From the NCBI RefSeq assembly GCF_031583025.1, contig NZ_CP134062.1, positions 5,801,234-5,865,233 of the forward strand: a DNA stretch of 64,000 bases, read 5' to 3'. A program made the translations under genes and the position numbers. Positions within the stretch are counted from its first letter, which is position 1. Every line of letters begins with the position of its first letter. The notes beneath the pieces were generated by a model. That model had not been told where the DNA came from. It did not search any database and saw nothing but the letters and a program-made list of their open reading frames with translations. Shown piece after piece: positions 19,114 through 29,821 of the stretch. The stretch is from Mycobacterium sp. Z3061. Lineage in GTDB: Bacteria > Actinomycetota > Actinomycetes > Mycobacteriales > Mycobacteriaceae.

Positions 19114-19191
19114 CACTGAACGGTACAACAGCGTTCCGCAAAAATGGAAATCGCATTCTCGTCCGACTCGACACGGACCACTCGTTCAGTG
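19114..19191. promoter_or_regulatory. Inverted repeat in the DUF35/kinase divergent promoter region
   Basis: CACTGAACG (19114-19122) is mirrored by CGTTCAGTG (19183-19191), and the 9-base word GTCCGACTC occurs directly repeated at 19107 and 19161. A further GAACG-N9-CGTTC half pair starts at 19118. The 147-base gap between the divergent genes probably holds both promoters and an operator. No regulator gene is adjacent. Confidence 0.4.
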
Positions 19192-19224
19192 TCGTGGAAA
19201 ATTGCCAGCAATTACGATTTGGCC

Positions 19225-21120
19225 ATGTCCCTCGTCGTTGGCCAGGTATTCGCCGGATACACGATCCTGCGCGTGCTGGGTGCAGGCGGCATGGGCAGGG
19301 TTTATCTGGCAACGCATCCGCGCCTGCCCCGCGAGGACGCGCTCAAAGTGCTGCCCGCGGAATACACCGACGACCCCGAATACCGGAAGCGGTTCGCGCG
19401 CGAAGCCGACGTGGCCGCCGGCCTGTCCCATCCCCACATCGTGCGGATCTACGACCGCGGTGAGACCGACGGCCAACTGTGGATCTCGATGGACTACGTG
19501 GCCGGCACCGACGCTTCCCACTTGTTGTCCGAGCGCTACCAGCGCGGCATGCCTGTCGACGAAGTGGTCGCCATCATCTCCGCGGTCGCCTCCGCGCTGG
19601 ACTACGCCCACCACCGCGGCCTGTTGCACCGTGACGTCAAGCCCGCCAACATCCTGCTCACCGAACCCGACGGCGGGCAGGCGCGCCGGATATATCTGGC
19701 GGACTTCGGCATCGCGCGCCGCATCGATGACGCGTCGTCCATCACGGACATAAACGTCGCGGTAGGCACCGTCGCCTATGCCGCACCCGAACAGCTCAAG
19801 GGTGCGCCGGTTGACGGGCGCGTTGACCAATATGCGTTGGCCTGCACGGCTTATCACCTGTTGACCGGCGCCCCCCCGTTCACCGACAGCAGCCCGACGG
19901 TGGTTATCACCCAGCAGATCAGTTCCCCGCCGCCGCCGATCGGCACACGTCGACCCGAATTGTCGTCATTGGACCCGGTTTTCGCCATCGCCATGGCCAA
20001 AGACCCGGACGGCCGCTACAGCAGCTGCAGCGACTTCGCCCTGGAGTTGACCAAACACCTCGCCACGCAAAACTACGACACCCCGGTCGATTTGCACGCC
20101 CGGCAAACTCAGCCCTCGATCTCGCTGATCAAGTCCAGCGAGCCGGACCCGAGAGGATGGGCGCGGCGGCCGGCCGTCCTCTTCAGCGTGCTGGTGGCCG
20201 TCGCGTTGCTTGTCGTCGGCGGCGTCTTCGCCGGCACCAAATTCAGGCATTCCGGCAGGCACACCGCCGCGCCGCTCGGGTCGTCCACTGCGGGGCCGCA
20301 GGCCACCCCCCCAGCGGCGCAGGGCCCGTTCACCGGCACTTACCGCGCCGACTTCGGCCCGGTTACGTTGATCAACGGCAAGCAAGTTCCAAATGCGCAA
20401 CCCACCACGGGCACCTATGGCGTGCGCTCGATGTGCGGGGGCACCGGTTGCGTGGCAACGGGTTCGCGCCTTAAAGGCGAGAGATTTTTCGCCGCGAGCA
20501 TGGTTTTCGATCAGCTGGGCAGCAGCTGGGTGGCGGTGGCGCTGTCCACCCAACCATGCAATGACACGACCAGTGAGATCTGGGAGGTCTTCACGTTGGA
20601 GGCACGTCCAGACGGAACTCTGGTCGGCGAACAAACGCGCACCGCCCGCAACAATTGCGAAGAGCGGCGGACCGTGACCTTCACCCGCACCGGCGATGCC
20701 CCGGCCGGCCTTCCCGACCCGGCGACCCTGCCGCCGCGGGTGCCGTCAGTGGCCGAGGCGTTTCACGGCCGCTATGCGCGGACCCTCACGGTGGCGGGCC
20801 GGGGCACCCAGCCGGAGGGCGATTCCCCGGGCGTCACAAATTGCTTGCGTACCGGTGATCGGTGCATGAGCTTCTTTCACTTTGATTCAGGCGATGCTCC
20901 CCTGATATTCGCGGGCGGCAGCTGGACGTGGGATGAAGTGAGCAGCGGAAAGTGTCCAGACGGGAGCCCGACGACGCTGCGGATCAGCGCCACGTACCCG
21001 CTGCCACAACCGGCTGCGGATCCGCTGCCGTCGCTGACCGGCCACGGGCACTGGGCGCAAACGGGGACGTGCTCGGTCAACGTAGATCTTGACGACACGT
21101 TCACTCGGACAGGCGATTAG
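19225..21120 (+). CDS. Transmembrane Ser/Thr protein kinase, copy 1
   Basis: 631 residues from ATG 19225. Kinase domain 1-~270: glycine loop GAGGMG, Lys41 (EDALKVLP), [11 protein letters not shown] (Asp137), DFG (Asp160), TVAYAAPEQ. One TM helix at about 315-338. The extracytoplasmic half has two related cysteine-containing units, each ending FTRTGD, starting at [10 protein letters not shown] and [10 protein letters not shown]. Architecture resembles PknF/PknJ-type sensors; ligand unknown. ATG at 19144 in frame is less likely because it would include the inverted repeat. Followed 4 bases later by a close paralogue. Confidence 0.9.
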   Translation: MSLVVGQVFAGYTILRVLGAGGMGRVYLATHPRLPREDALKVLPAEYTDDPEYRKRFAREADVAAGLSHPHIVRIYDRGETDGQLWISMDYVAGTDASHLLSERYQRGMPVDEVVAIISAVASALDYAHHRGLLHRDVKPANILLTEPDGGQARRIYLADFGIARRIDDASSITDINVAVGTVAYAAPEQLKGAPVDGRVDQYALACTAYHLLTGAPPFTDSSPTVVITQQISSPPPPIGTRRPELSSLDPVFAIAMAKDPDGRYSSCSDFALELTKHLATQNYDTPVDLHARQTQPSISLIKSSEPDPRGWARRPAVLFSVLVAVALLVVGGVFAGTKFRHSGRHTAAPLGSSTAGPQATPPAAQGPFTGTYRADFGPVTLINGKQVPNAQPTTGTYGVRSMCGGTGCVATGSRLKGERFFAASMVFDQLGSSWVAVALSTQPCNDTTSEIWEVFTLEARPDGTLVGEQTRTARNNCEERRTVTFTRTGDAPAGLPDPATLPPRVPSVAEAFHGRYARTLTVAGRGTQPEGDSPGVTNCLRTGDRCMSFFHFDSGDAPLIFAGGSWTWDEVSSGKCPDGSPTTLRISATYPLPQPAADPLPSLTGHGHWAQTGTCSVNVDLDDTFTRTGD

Positions 21121-21124
21121 CCCC

Positions 21125-23014
21125 GTGCCGCTGGATGTCGGACAAGCTTTCGCCGGGTACACGATCCTGCGCGTGCTGGGTGCGGGCGGCATGGGCACGG
21201 TGTATCTGGCGACGCATCCGCGGCTGCCGCGCGAGGACGCGCTCAAAGTGCTGCCCGCGGAGTTCACCAACGATGCCGAGTACCGGGCGCGGTTCAATCG
21301 CGAGGCGGAACTGGCCGCCGGTTTGTCCCATCAGCACATCGTCGGGGTTCAGGACCGGGGCGAATTCGACGGCCAATTCTGGATCTCGATGGATTACGTG
21401 GCCGGCACCGACGCCTCCCGATTGCTCAAAGAGCAGTATCCGTCGGGCATGCCCGCCGAGGAGGTGCTGTCCATCGTCGCCGCGGTCGCAGCCGCGCTGG
21501 ATTACGCCCATGACCGCGGGTTGCTACACCGCGACGTCAAACCGGCCAACATCCTGCTGGCCGATCCCGACGGGCAGGACCGCCGCGTGTACCTGGCCGA
21601 CTTCGGCATCGCGCGGCGCATCGACGATTCCGCCGGGTTGACCGACACCAACGTGGCGGTCGGCACCGTTGCCTACGCCGCGCCCGAACAACTCCGAGGT
21701 GATCCGATCGACGGACGCGCCGACCAGTATGCGTTGGCGTGCACGGCCTTTCATCTGCTGACCGGCGCGCCGCCGTATCCGGACGACAACCCCGCCGTCG
21801 TCATCACCCATCATCTGTACGCTCCGCCGCCGTCGGTGGGAGAACACCATGACGAGCTGCGGAGTCTTGACCCGGTGTTTACCCGGGCCATGGCCAAGGA
21901 ACCAGCCGACCGGTTCGCCACCTGCAGCGAGTTTGTCTCCCAACTACGCAGGCACCTCGAAGGCGGCGCCCCGATCACCGCGCCGGACCACCTCCTCACC
22001 GCGCCCGTCGTCCGCGCGCCCCGCAGACGTTCCCGTCTGCTGATCGCCGCGCTCGTCGGCGTTGCGCTCCTGGTCGGTGGCGGGATCTTCGCCGGTTTCA
22101 AGCTCACGCATAGGCCGGTCGCAGCGCCCGCGCCGACCAGCACCACCACCGCCACCACATCGGCGACGCCGGTCAGCGCTCCGACCACCACCTCCGTTGC
22201 GCCGCTCACCCCTGGCCCGTTGAATGGTCGCTACAAAGCGGATTTCGGCGCCGCCACCGATCTCGATGGCAACGGCCACGGCGCGCCGCCGGCCACCGCC
22301 AGCTACGGGCTCCGTTCGGCGTGCCGAGGCGCCGCATGTGTGGCGACGGCCGAATCTCTGGGTAGGCCCAATGATCTGGCTAAGACGATGGTGTTCGACA
22401 AAATCGACGGCCGGTGGCTGGCGGTAGCGGTGATCAACGATGAGTGCCTTTCGACGAAATCTGAATTCTGGCTGGCGTTCTCCCTGCAGCTGGGCGCCGA
22501 TGGCACCCTCACCGGAGAGATGACCCGGACCAGTGCCACCAACTGCCGTGACAAGAGACCGGTAACCCTCACGCGCACAGGCGATCTCGATGTAGACACG
22601 GTCGTCGACCCGGCGACCGTCGCGCCGCGGGTTGTGTCCCCGGCCGAAGCCTTACACGGCCGGTACCAAGTCCTGCGGACTTACCCCACATCAGCCATTC
22701 CGACGGAGCCCGTAGATACCGCCGTCGTCACGACCTGCCTGCGCACCGGCGATCGCTGTATGAGCTATTTTCACGGCAATGGGGGCGACAACCCCCTGGT
22801 TTTTCAGAACGGCATCTGGGCATTGACTTCGGACGCCGATTACCCGTGTCCGGCCGGGGGCACACTGCATTTCAATGTCATCGCCGAGTTTCCGCTGCCG
22901 CAGCCGGTCGAGAATCCCATTCAGCGGCTCAGTGGGCACGGGCGCCAGACGCAGACCCGCGCGTGCACGGTCGACACACCCTTCGACCAAACATTCACCC
23001 GCACCGGCGATTAA
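21125..23014 (+). CDS. Transmembrane Ser/Thr protein kinase, copy 2
   Basis: 629 residues from GTG 21125, 4 bases after copy 1. Same layout: [46 protein letters not shown] at about 302-325; then a Thr-rich linker and two cysteine-bearing units ([10 protein letters not shown].. and [10 protein letters not shown]..), both ending FTRTGD. Long stretches are identical to copy 1 in the kinase part at both protein and DNA level, so this is a tandem duplication. Its stop shares bases with the convergent LLM gene. Confidence 0.9.
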   Translation: MPLDVGQAFAGYTILRVLGAGGMGTVYLATHPRLPREDALKVLPAEFTNDAEYRARFNREAELAAGLSHQHIVGVQDRGEFDGQFWISMDYVAGTDASRLLKEQYPSGMPAEEVLSIVAAVAAALDYAHDRGLLHRDVKPANILLADPDGQDRRVYLADFGIARRIDDSAGLTDTNVAVGTVAYAAPEQLRGDPIDGRADQYALACTAFHLLTGAPPYPDDNPAVVITHHLYAPPPSVGEHHDELRSLDPVFTRAMAKEPADRFATCSEFVSQLRRHLEGGAPITAPDHLLTAPVVRAPRRRSRLLIAALVGVALLVGGGIFAGFKLTHRPVAAPAPTSTTTATTSATPVSAPTTTSVAPLTPGPLNGRYKADFGAATDLDGNGHGAPPATASYGLRSACRGAACVATAESLGRPNDLAKTMVFDKIDGRWLAVAVINDECLSTKSEFWLAFSLQLGADGTLTGEMTRTSATNCRDKRPVTLTRTGDLDVDTVVDPATVAPRVVSPAEALHGRYQVLRTYPTSAIPTEPVDTAVVTTCLRTGDRCMSYFHGNGGDNPLVFQNGIWALTSDADYPCPAGGTLHFNVIAEFPLPQPVENPIQRLSGHGRQTQTRACTVDTPFDQTFTRTGD

Positions 23015-23994
23015 CTCAGCGCGGGGATTACTTCGCGCTCGAACAGGTCGATACCGGAGCGGTCGTATGCCGCCTCGGGGAAGTAGCAGATCGCGTATTC
23101 ACAGCCGAGATCGCGGACCTCGGACAGACGCTCGATCACCTGCTCCGTGGTACCCATCGTCGAATCGGGCATGCCACCTACCATCGAATCCGCCACAGTG
23201 TCCGGCACATAGCCGTCCAGGCGGTCACGCACCCGCTTCTTGCGGTCGTCGACGTCGGCTTCAGAGCTGCCGACCACGGCGGTGAAGTTGGCCGATCGCA
23301 CAATCGCGTCGAAGTCGGTGCCCAGCGTGCGACAGTGCTCGGCGAGTACCTGCGACTTGTGGGCGAATGCTTCGAGGTCCGGAGTGAAGTTGGTGTATTG
23401 CGCGTAGGCAGCGGCGATGCGCAACGTCACCTTCTCGCCGCCACCGGCGATCCACAGGGGAATACCATTGCGCTGCAACGGCTTCGGGGCCACGATCGCG
23501 CCGTCAACCTGGTAGTGCTTCCCGTCGAAGCTGACCTTGCCGTCGCGCCAGGCATCCCGCATGATCTGCACGCCTTCGTCGAGGCGCGCCAGCCGCACTC
23601 CGGCCGACGGGAATCCGTAACCGTAAGCGCGCCACTCGTGCTCGTACCAACCACCGCCGATACCCATCTGGACGCGGCCGCCGGAGATGATGTCGGCGGT
23701 GGCCGCGACCTTGGCGAGATACACCGGGTTGCGGTAGCTCATCGCGGTGCACATCTGGCCCAGCTTGATCCGCGATGTGACGGCGGCGTAGGCCGACATC
23801 AGCGACCATGCCTCGTGAGTGGCCTGGTCGCTGGGCAGCGGGACGGTGTGGAAGTGGTCGTAGACCCACAGCGAATCCCAGGCGCCGCCGTCGGCATAGG
23901 TGGCCAGATCGCGCATCACCTCCCAGTGCCGCTCGGGTTCGATGCCGACGAGATCCATCCGCCAGCCTTGCGGGATGAAGAGACCGAAGCGCAT
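23011..23994 (-). CDS. F420-dependent LLM-class oxidoreductase
   Basis: 327 residues starting [10 protein letters not shown] at 23994. Luciferase-like TIM-barrel pattern: [62 protein letters not shown] and [17 protein letters not shown]. In mycobacteria these usually use coenzyme F420. Substrate unknown. It lies between the second kinase (tail to tail, stops overlapping) and the fadB terminator. Confidence 0.87.
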   Translation of the reverse strand: MRFGLFIPQGWRMDLVGIEPERHWEVMRDLATYADGGAWDSLWVYDHFHTVPLPSDQATHEAWSLMSAYAAVTSRIKLGQMCTAMSYRNPVYLAKVAATADIISGGRVQMGIGGGWYEHEWRAYGYGFPSAGVRLARLDEGVQIMRDAWRDGKVSFDGKHYQVDGAIVAPKPLQRNGIPLWIAGGGEKVTLRIAAAYAQYTNFTPDLEAFAHKSQVLAEHCRTLGTDFDAIVRSANFTAVVGSSEADVDDRKKRVRDRLDGYVPDTVADSMVGGMPDSTMGTTEQVIERLSEVRDLGCEYAICYFPEAAYDRSGIDLFEREVIPALS

Positions 23995-24014
23995 AGCGGT
24001 GACTCTACTTGGGT

Positions 24015-24070
24015 GAGCAGACACAAAATCGCCCATTTCGCTAGGCGAAAGGGCGATTTTGTGTCTGCTC
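24015..24070. terminator. 56-base terminator hairpin after fadB
   Basis: Outer arms GAGCAGACACAAAA and TTTTGTGTCTGCTC, inner stem TCGCCC(A)TTTCGC, loop TAG, GCGAAAGGGCGA. Relative to the 17436 element the outer arm differs by one compensated pair (G:C to A:T), and the inner stem is unrelated. It starts 8 bases after the fadB stop and lies in the upstream region of the LLM gene. Confidence 0.85.
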
Positions 24071-24077
24071 GGCAGTA

Positions 24078-26222
24078 CTAGGTGAGTGAGTCCGGCGGCA
24101 GGAAACGGTCGCCGTACTTCTCGGCCAGCTCGCGGGCGCGGGCCACGAAGGCTTCCTTGCCCCGGCCGAGCGGACCCTCGTAACCGACGATGTACTGCGC
24201 GCTACCACCGGTCCACGGCGGGAACCCGATGCCCATGATCGACCCGATGTTCGCGTCGGCCGTGGTCATCAGCACGTTCTCGTCGAGGCACTTCTGGGTT
24301 TCCAGCGCCTCGGCGAACAGCATCCGGTCGATCATGTCCTGCAGCGGCGGCTCCGAGCTACCCGACTTGAAGGTCTCCCGCAGACCCGGCCACAAGCCGG
24401 AACGCTTGCCCTCGGGGTACTCGTAGAAGCCGGCGCCCTTCAGACGGCCCGAGCGGCCGAGCTCAATCATCTTCTCCACCACGGCTTCTGCCGGGTGCGG
24501 CTCGTACTTGCCGCCCGCTTCCTCGACACCCTTGCGGGTGGCGACGGCGATCTTGTGCATCAGCTCCAGGTTGAGCTCGTCGGACAGCTGCAGCGGCGGC
24601 GCCGGGTAACCGGCCTGCGAACCCGCCTGCTCGATGCTGGCCGGCTCGACACCCTCGCCCAGCATGGCCAGCGCCTCGTTGACGAAGGTGCCGATGACCC
24701 GGGACGTGAAGAAGCCGCGGCTGTCGTTGACCACGATCGGGGTCTTGCCGATGGCCAGCGTGTAGTCGAACACGCGGGCCAGCGCCTCGTCAGAAGTCTT
24801 CTCGCCCTTGATGATCTCCACCAGCGGCATCTTGTCGACCGGCGAGAAGAAGTGGATTCCGATGAAGTCTTCCTGCCGCTTGACGCCGGTCGCCAGACCG
24901 GTGATCGGCAGCGTCGAGGTGTTGGAGCCGAGCAGCGCGTTGGGCTCGACGATGTCCTCGATCTCCTGGAAGACCTTGTGCTTGAGGTCCTGGCTCTCGA
25001 ACACCGCCTCGATGACGAAGTCGACGCCCTTGAAGTCAGCGGGGTCGGCCGTCGGAGTGATGCGCGCCAGCAGGGCGTCACTCTTCTCCTGCGTGGTGCG
25101 GCCCCGCTCCAGCGCCTTGGCTTCCAGCTTCTCGGAGTAGCCCTTGCCCTTCTGCGCGGCCTCGATGCTGACATCCTTGAGCACCACGTCGTAGCCGGCC
25201 TTGGCCGAGACGTAGGCGATGCCCGCACCCATCATGCCGGCGCCGAGCACGCCGATCTTGTTGATCTTGACCGGCTCGATGCCGTCCGGGCGGGACTTGC
25301 CGGCGTTGATGGCCTGCAGGTCGAAGAAGAACGCCTGGATCATGTTCTTCGAGACCTGGCCGGTGACCAGCGTGGTGAAGTAGCGGCTCTCGATGCGGCT
25401 GGCGGTGTCGAAGTCCACCTGCGCGCCCTCGACCGCAGCGGCCAGGATGGCCTTCGGCGCCGGCATCGGCGCACCCTTGATCTGCTTGCGCAGCAACGCC
25501 GGGAACGACGGCAGGATGGACGCGAGCGCGGGCGACGACGGGGTGCCGCCGGGCATCTTGTAGCCCTTCTTGTCCCACGGCTGCTCGTGGCTGTCGGGGT
25601 TGGCCTTGATCCACGCCTTGGCGGCGGGCACCAACTCCTCGACCGTCGGCAGCAACTCGTCGATCAGACCAAGTTCCTTGGCCTTGGCCGGCTTGAACCG
25701 GGTGCCCTGCGACAGGACATTCATGAAGGCGTTCTGGATACCGAACATCCGCACCGAGCGGGTGACACCACCCGCGCCCGGCAGCAGACCCAGCGTCGCC
25801 TCGGGGAAGCCGAACTGCGATCCCTTCACGTCGGCCGCGATGCGGTGGTGGCAGGCCAGGGCAATCTCCAGGCCACCGCCCAGGGCCGCGCCGTTGAGCG
25901 CGGCGACCACTGGCTTGCCCAGCGTCTCGAGCGTGCGCAGCTGCTTCTTGACGTTCTCGACCAGGTCGAAAGCCTCACCGGCGTTCTCCGGGCCGATCTG
26001 GATCATGCTCTTCACGTCACCGCCGGCGAAGAAGGTCTTCTTCGCACTGGTGATCACCACGCCGGTGATCGAATCCTTCTCCGCGACAAGGCGTTCCACC
26101 GCCTTGCCCATCGACTCGATGTACGCCTCGTTCATGACGTTGGCCGACCCCGACGGGTCGTCCAGGGTCAGCGTGACGATGCCGTCGTCATCCTTGTCCC
26201 ACTGAATCGTGTTGTCGGTCAT
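24078..26222 (-). CDS. fadB: Trifunctional beta-oxidation enzyme alpha subunit (enoyl-CoA hydratase/3-hydroxyacyl-CoA dehydrogenase)
   Basis: 714 residues (Rv0860 is 720). N-terminal crotonase domain with oxyanion loops (TFFAGGDVKSM; ALNGAALGGGLEIALA) and FPEATLGLLPGAGG. The NAD-binding domain starts IGVLGAGMMGAGIAYVSAKAG, with the dehydrogenase core NTSTLPIT and HFFSPVDKMPLVEII. The C-terminal 3HCDH domain ends near PPDSLT. It forms an alpha2beta2 complex with FadA for several beta-oxidation steps. fadA lies 4 bases upstream. Confidence 0.95.
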   Translation of the reverse strand: MTDNTIQWDKDDDGIVTLTLDDPSGSANVMNEAYIESMGKAVERLVAEKDSITGVVITSAKKTFFAGGDVKSMIQIGPENAGEAFDLVENVKKQLRTLETLGKPVVAALNGAALGGGLEIALACHHRIAADVKGSQFGFPEATLGLLPGAGGVTRSVRMFGIQNAFMNVLSQGTRFKPAKAKELGLIDELLPTVEELVPAAKAWIKANPDSHEQPWDKKGYKMPGGTPSSPALASILPSFPALLRKQIKGAPMPAPKAILAAAVEGAQVDFDTASRIESRYFTTLVTGQVSKNMIQAFFFDLQAINAGKSRPDGIEPVKINKIGVLGAGMMGAGIAYVSAKAGYDVVLKDVSIEAAQKGKGYSEKLEAKALERGRTTQEKSDALLARITPTADPADFKGVDFVIEAVFESQDLKHKVFQEIEDIVEPNALLGSNTSTLPITGLATGVKRQEDFIGIHFFSPVDKMPLVEIIKGEKTSDEALARVFDYTLAIGKTPIVVNDSRGFFTSRVIGTFVNEALAMLGEGVEPASIEQAGSQAGYPAPPLQLSDELNLELMHKIAVATRKGVEEAGGKYEPHPAEAVVEKMIELGRSGRLKGAGFYEYPEGKRSGLWPGLRETFKSGSSEPPLQDMIDRMLFAEALETQKCLDENVLMTTADANIGSIMGIGFPPWTGGSAQYIVGYEGPLGRGKEAFVARARELAEKYGDRFLPPDSLT

Positions 26223-26226
26223 GTAC

Positions 26227-27438
<1,212 letters not shown>

Positions 27439-27573
27439 GTCGGTTTCCTGTTCCAAAAAGGGAGGGTTTGGATCCGTCTTCAAGAGTAGGTCCAGGAAAG
27501 GAACACTAACAGGGGCCTCGGCCAACCTGTTGGTTGGGAGGGAGTTCGCAGGTCAGGCGGCCTACCTCGACCG

Positions 27574-27625
27574 CGAACGTGAAGCTGGCCGCACGTTGGA
27601 TGTCGAACGTGAAGCTGGCCGCACG
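27574..27625. repeat. Two 22-bp direct repeats (period 30) between fadA and dapC
   Basis: The identical 22-base words run 27574-27595 and 27604-27625, beginning CGAACGTGAAG and ending GGCCGCACG. Each contains an inverted repeat: AACGTG-N10-CACGTT in the first (perfect) and AACGTG-N10-CACGCT in the second. Position in the divergent promoter region suggests a pair of operator sites. Nothing else was recognised in the 222-base gap. Confidence 0.65.
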
Positions 27626-27660
27626 CTCGGCGACGGCGGCTCGCCCTAAGCTCGACCACC

Positions 27661-28833
27661 ATGACGGTCACGCGGCTGCAGCCCTACGCGACCACGGTGT
27701 TCGCCGAGATGTCGGCGCTGGCCGCGCGGATCGGCGCGGTGAACCTCGGCCAGGGCTTTCCCGACGAGGACGGGCCCCTGCCGATGCTCAAGGCCGCGCA
27801 GGACGCCATCGCCGCGGGCGTCAACCAGTACCCACCCGGGCTGGGCATCGCACCGCTGAGACAGGCCATCGCCGCGCAGCGCCACCGGCACTTCGGCATC
27901 GACTACGACCCCGATAACGAGGTGCTGGTGACGGTCGGCGCCACCGAGGCCATCGCCAGCGCCGTGCTGGGCCTGGTGGAGCCCGGCTCGGAGGTATTGC
28001 TGATCGAGCCGTTCTACGACTCCTACTCCCCCGTGGTGGCGATGGCCGGCGCTCACCGCGTCGCGGTGCCCCTGGTCGCCGACGGCCGCGGCTTCGCGCT
28101 GGACGCCGACGCACTGCGCCGCGCGATAACCCCGCGAACACGTGCCCTGATCGTCAACTCACCCCACAACCCCACCGGCGCAGTCCTGAGGCCGCAGGAG
28201 TTGCAGGCCATCGCCGAACTCGCGGTGGCCGCCGACCTCCTGGTGATCACCGACGAGGTCTACGAGCACCTGGTGTATGACGACCACACCCACGTACCGC
28301 TCGCCGGGTTCGACGGCATGGCACAGCGCACCGTCACCATCTCCAGTGCCGCCAAGATGTTCAACTGCACCGGTTGGAAGATCGGCTGGGCGTGCGGCCC
28401 CGCGCACCTGATCGCCGGCGTGCGCGCGGCCAAGCAGTACCTCAGTTATGTAGGTGGGGCGCCGTTTCAGCCCGCGGTGGCGCTGGCTCTGGATACCGAA
28501 GACAACTGGGTGAGGACTCTGCGCGATTCGCTGCAGGCGCGACGGGACCGGCTGGCCTCGGGACTCAAAGGAATCGGTTTCGAGGTCCACGACAGCTTCG
28601 GCACCTACTTTCTGTGTGCCGACCCACGTCCGCTGGGCTACGACGACAGCTCGGCGTTCTGCGCGGCACTACCTGAGAAAGTCGGCGTGGCGGCCATCCC
28701 GATGTCCGCCTTCTGCGATCCGGCCGCGGAGCACGCCGACCTGTGGAATCACCTGGTGCGCTTCACATTCTGCAAACGGGAGGACACCCTGGACGAAGCG
28801 ATCAGCCGACTCGGGGCACTGCGCGACAGTTAG
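27661..28833 (+). CDS. dapC: PLP aminotransferase, succinyl-DAP aminotransferase DapC type (Rv0858c-like)
   Basis: 390 residues, fold type I. Seen: NLGQGFPDEDGP at the N-terminus, YPPGLG, SPHNPTGAVLRPQEL (Asn), DEVYEHLVYD (Asp/Tyr), and the PLP-lysine region ISSAAKMFNCTGWKIGW. Rv0858c is assigned as N-succinyl-LL-diaminopimelate aminotransferase of lysine and peptidoglycan synthesis. Close relatives include kynurenine and methionine aminotransferases, so specificity is not certain from sequence. Stops of this gene and the next overlap tail to tail. Confidence 0.85.
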   Translation: MTVTRLQPYATTVFAEMSALAARIGAVNLGQGFPDEDGPLPMLKAAQDAIAAGVNQYPPGLGIAPLRQAIAAQRHRHFGIDYDPDNEVLVTVGATEAIASAVLGLVEPGSEVLLIEPFYDSYSPVVAMAGAHRVAVPLVADGRGFALDADALRRAITPRTRALIVNSPHNPTGAVLRPQELQAIAELAVAADLLVITDEVYEHLVYDDHTHVPLAGFDGMAQRTVTISSAAKMFNCTGWKIGWACGPAHLIAGVRAAKQYLSYVGGAPFQPAVALALDTEDNWVRTLRDSLQARRDRLASGLKGIGFEVHDSFGTYFLCADPRPLGYDDSSAFCAALPEKVGVAAIPMSAFCDPAAEHADLWNHLVRFTFCKREDTLDEAISRLGALRDS

Positions 28834-29270
28834 CCGAGGCTTCCCATCACCCGGCGTCGCAGTCCCTCGGTGGCCGCGTCGAGGATCTTCCTGCGGGCCC
28901 GGTTGACCAGGAATTCCGGTAGCGGCGCCGAGGGTTCGACGGTGATGGTGAACCGCACCCGCGTCTTGTCGTCGCCCTCGCGGCTCAGGTTGTACTCGCC
29001 GTGCTGACCGTGTTGCTGCTTGGTCTTCTTCGCATCCCACACCACCCAGTCCGGGCCCCAGTGATACTCGAGCAGCTCCCGGTCGATGATCCCGACGACC
29101 TTGATGGCGACCTTCACATATCGCGGACGACCGTCCGGCCAGGTTTCGACGACCTCGGCCCGCTTGTGCACCGACGACCACGACGGCACCGCCTGCATGT
29201 CGGCAAGCGCGTCGATAATGACGTCCGGCGGCGCGTCGATCACGACTTCACTGGAAGCTTGAATGGCCAC
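28830..29270 (-). CDS. SRPBCC family protein (Rv0857-like)
   Basis: 146 residues. START-like pattern: SSEVVIDAPPDVIIDALADMQAVPSWSSVHKRAEVVE, a central DKTRVRFTITVEP strand, and a C-terminal helix. About half identical by eye to the next gene upstream, with shared EYHWGPDWV and QQHGQH stretches, so the two are a tandem duplication. A hydrophobic ligand is likely; identity unknown. Confidence 0.82.
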   Translation of the reverse strand: MAIQASSEVVIDAPPDVIIDALADMQAVPSWSSVHKRAEVVETWPDGRPRYVKVAIKVVGIIDRELLEYHWGPDWVVWDAKKTKQQHGQHGEYNLSREGDDKTRVRFTITVEPSAPLPEFLVNRARRKILDAATEGLRRRVMGSLG

Positions 29271-29308
29271 TGTTGTTCAAACTAGCAATCATCGACCGGC
29301 TGAAAACG

Positions 29309-29764
29309 TCACTGCTCGTCCTGCTCTGAAGTGTCGCCCATGACCCGCTTCTGTAAGCCCTTGGCCGCGGCGTCGAGAATCTGCTCACTGGCCCGTCGGA
29401 CGATGAATCCCGGAATGGGTCCCGACGGCTCGACGGTGACGTCGAACCGCACCCGGGTCTTATCGAGACCTTCGGGGGTGAGCTTGTATTCGACGTGCTG
29501 ACCGTGCTGCTGGAAGGTCTTGTCCGCATCCCAACACACCCAGTCCGGGCCCCAGTGATATTCGAGAATCTCCTTGTCGACCAGGCCCAGAATCTTGACC
29601 GTCGCCCGCACGTGGTGCGGCCGGCCATCGGGGTAGTAGTCGATCACTTCGACGCTTTTGTGCAGCGGTGACCACGACGTCAGAATGCTGACGTCTGCCA
29701 GCGCCTCCATGATCACTTCCTGGGGCGCATCAATGACGAATTCTCGCGATGCTTTTACGGCCAC
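29309..29764 (-). CDS. SRPBCC family protein (Rv0856-like)
   Basis: 151 residues from GTG 29764 (VAVKASREFVIDAPQEVIMEALADVS). Paralogue of the neighbouring 146-residue protein, with the same EYHWGPDWVCWDADKTFQQHGQH core. Followed by a 38-base gap to the next gene. Function unknown beyond fold-level lipid or polyketide binding. Confidence 0.82.
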   Translation of the reverse strand: MAVKASREFVIDAPQEVIMEALADVSILTSWSPLHKSVEVIDYYPDGRPHHVRATVKILGLVDKEILEYHWGPDWVCWDADKTFQQHGQHVEYKLTPEGLDKTRVRFDVTVEPSGPIPGFIVRRASEQILDAAAKGLQKRVMGDTSEQDEQ

Positions 29765-29821
29765 CGAGTTCAAGCTAGCAACGCCGCCGCGCACCCGGAC
29801 ACGGTTCAGGCAAATACCTTG

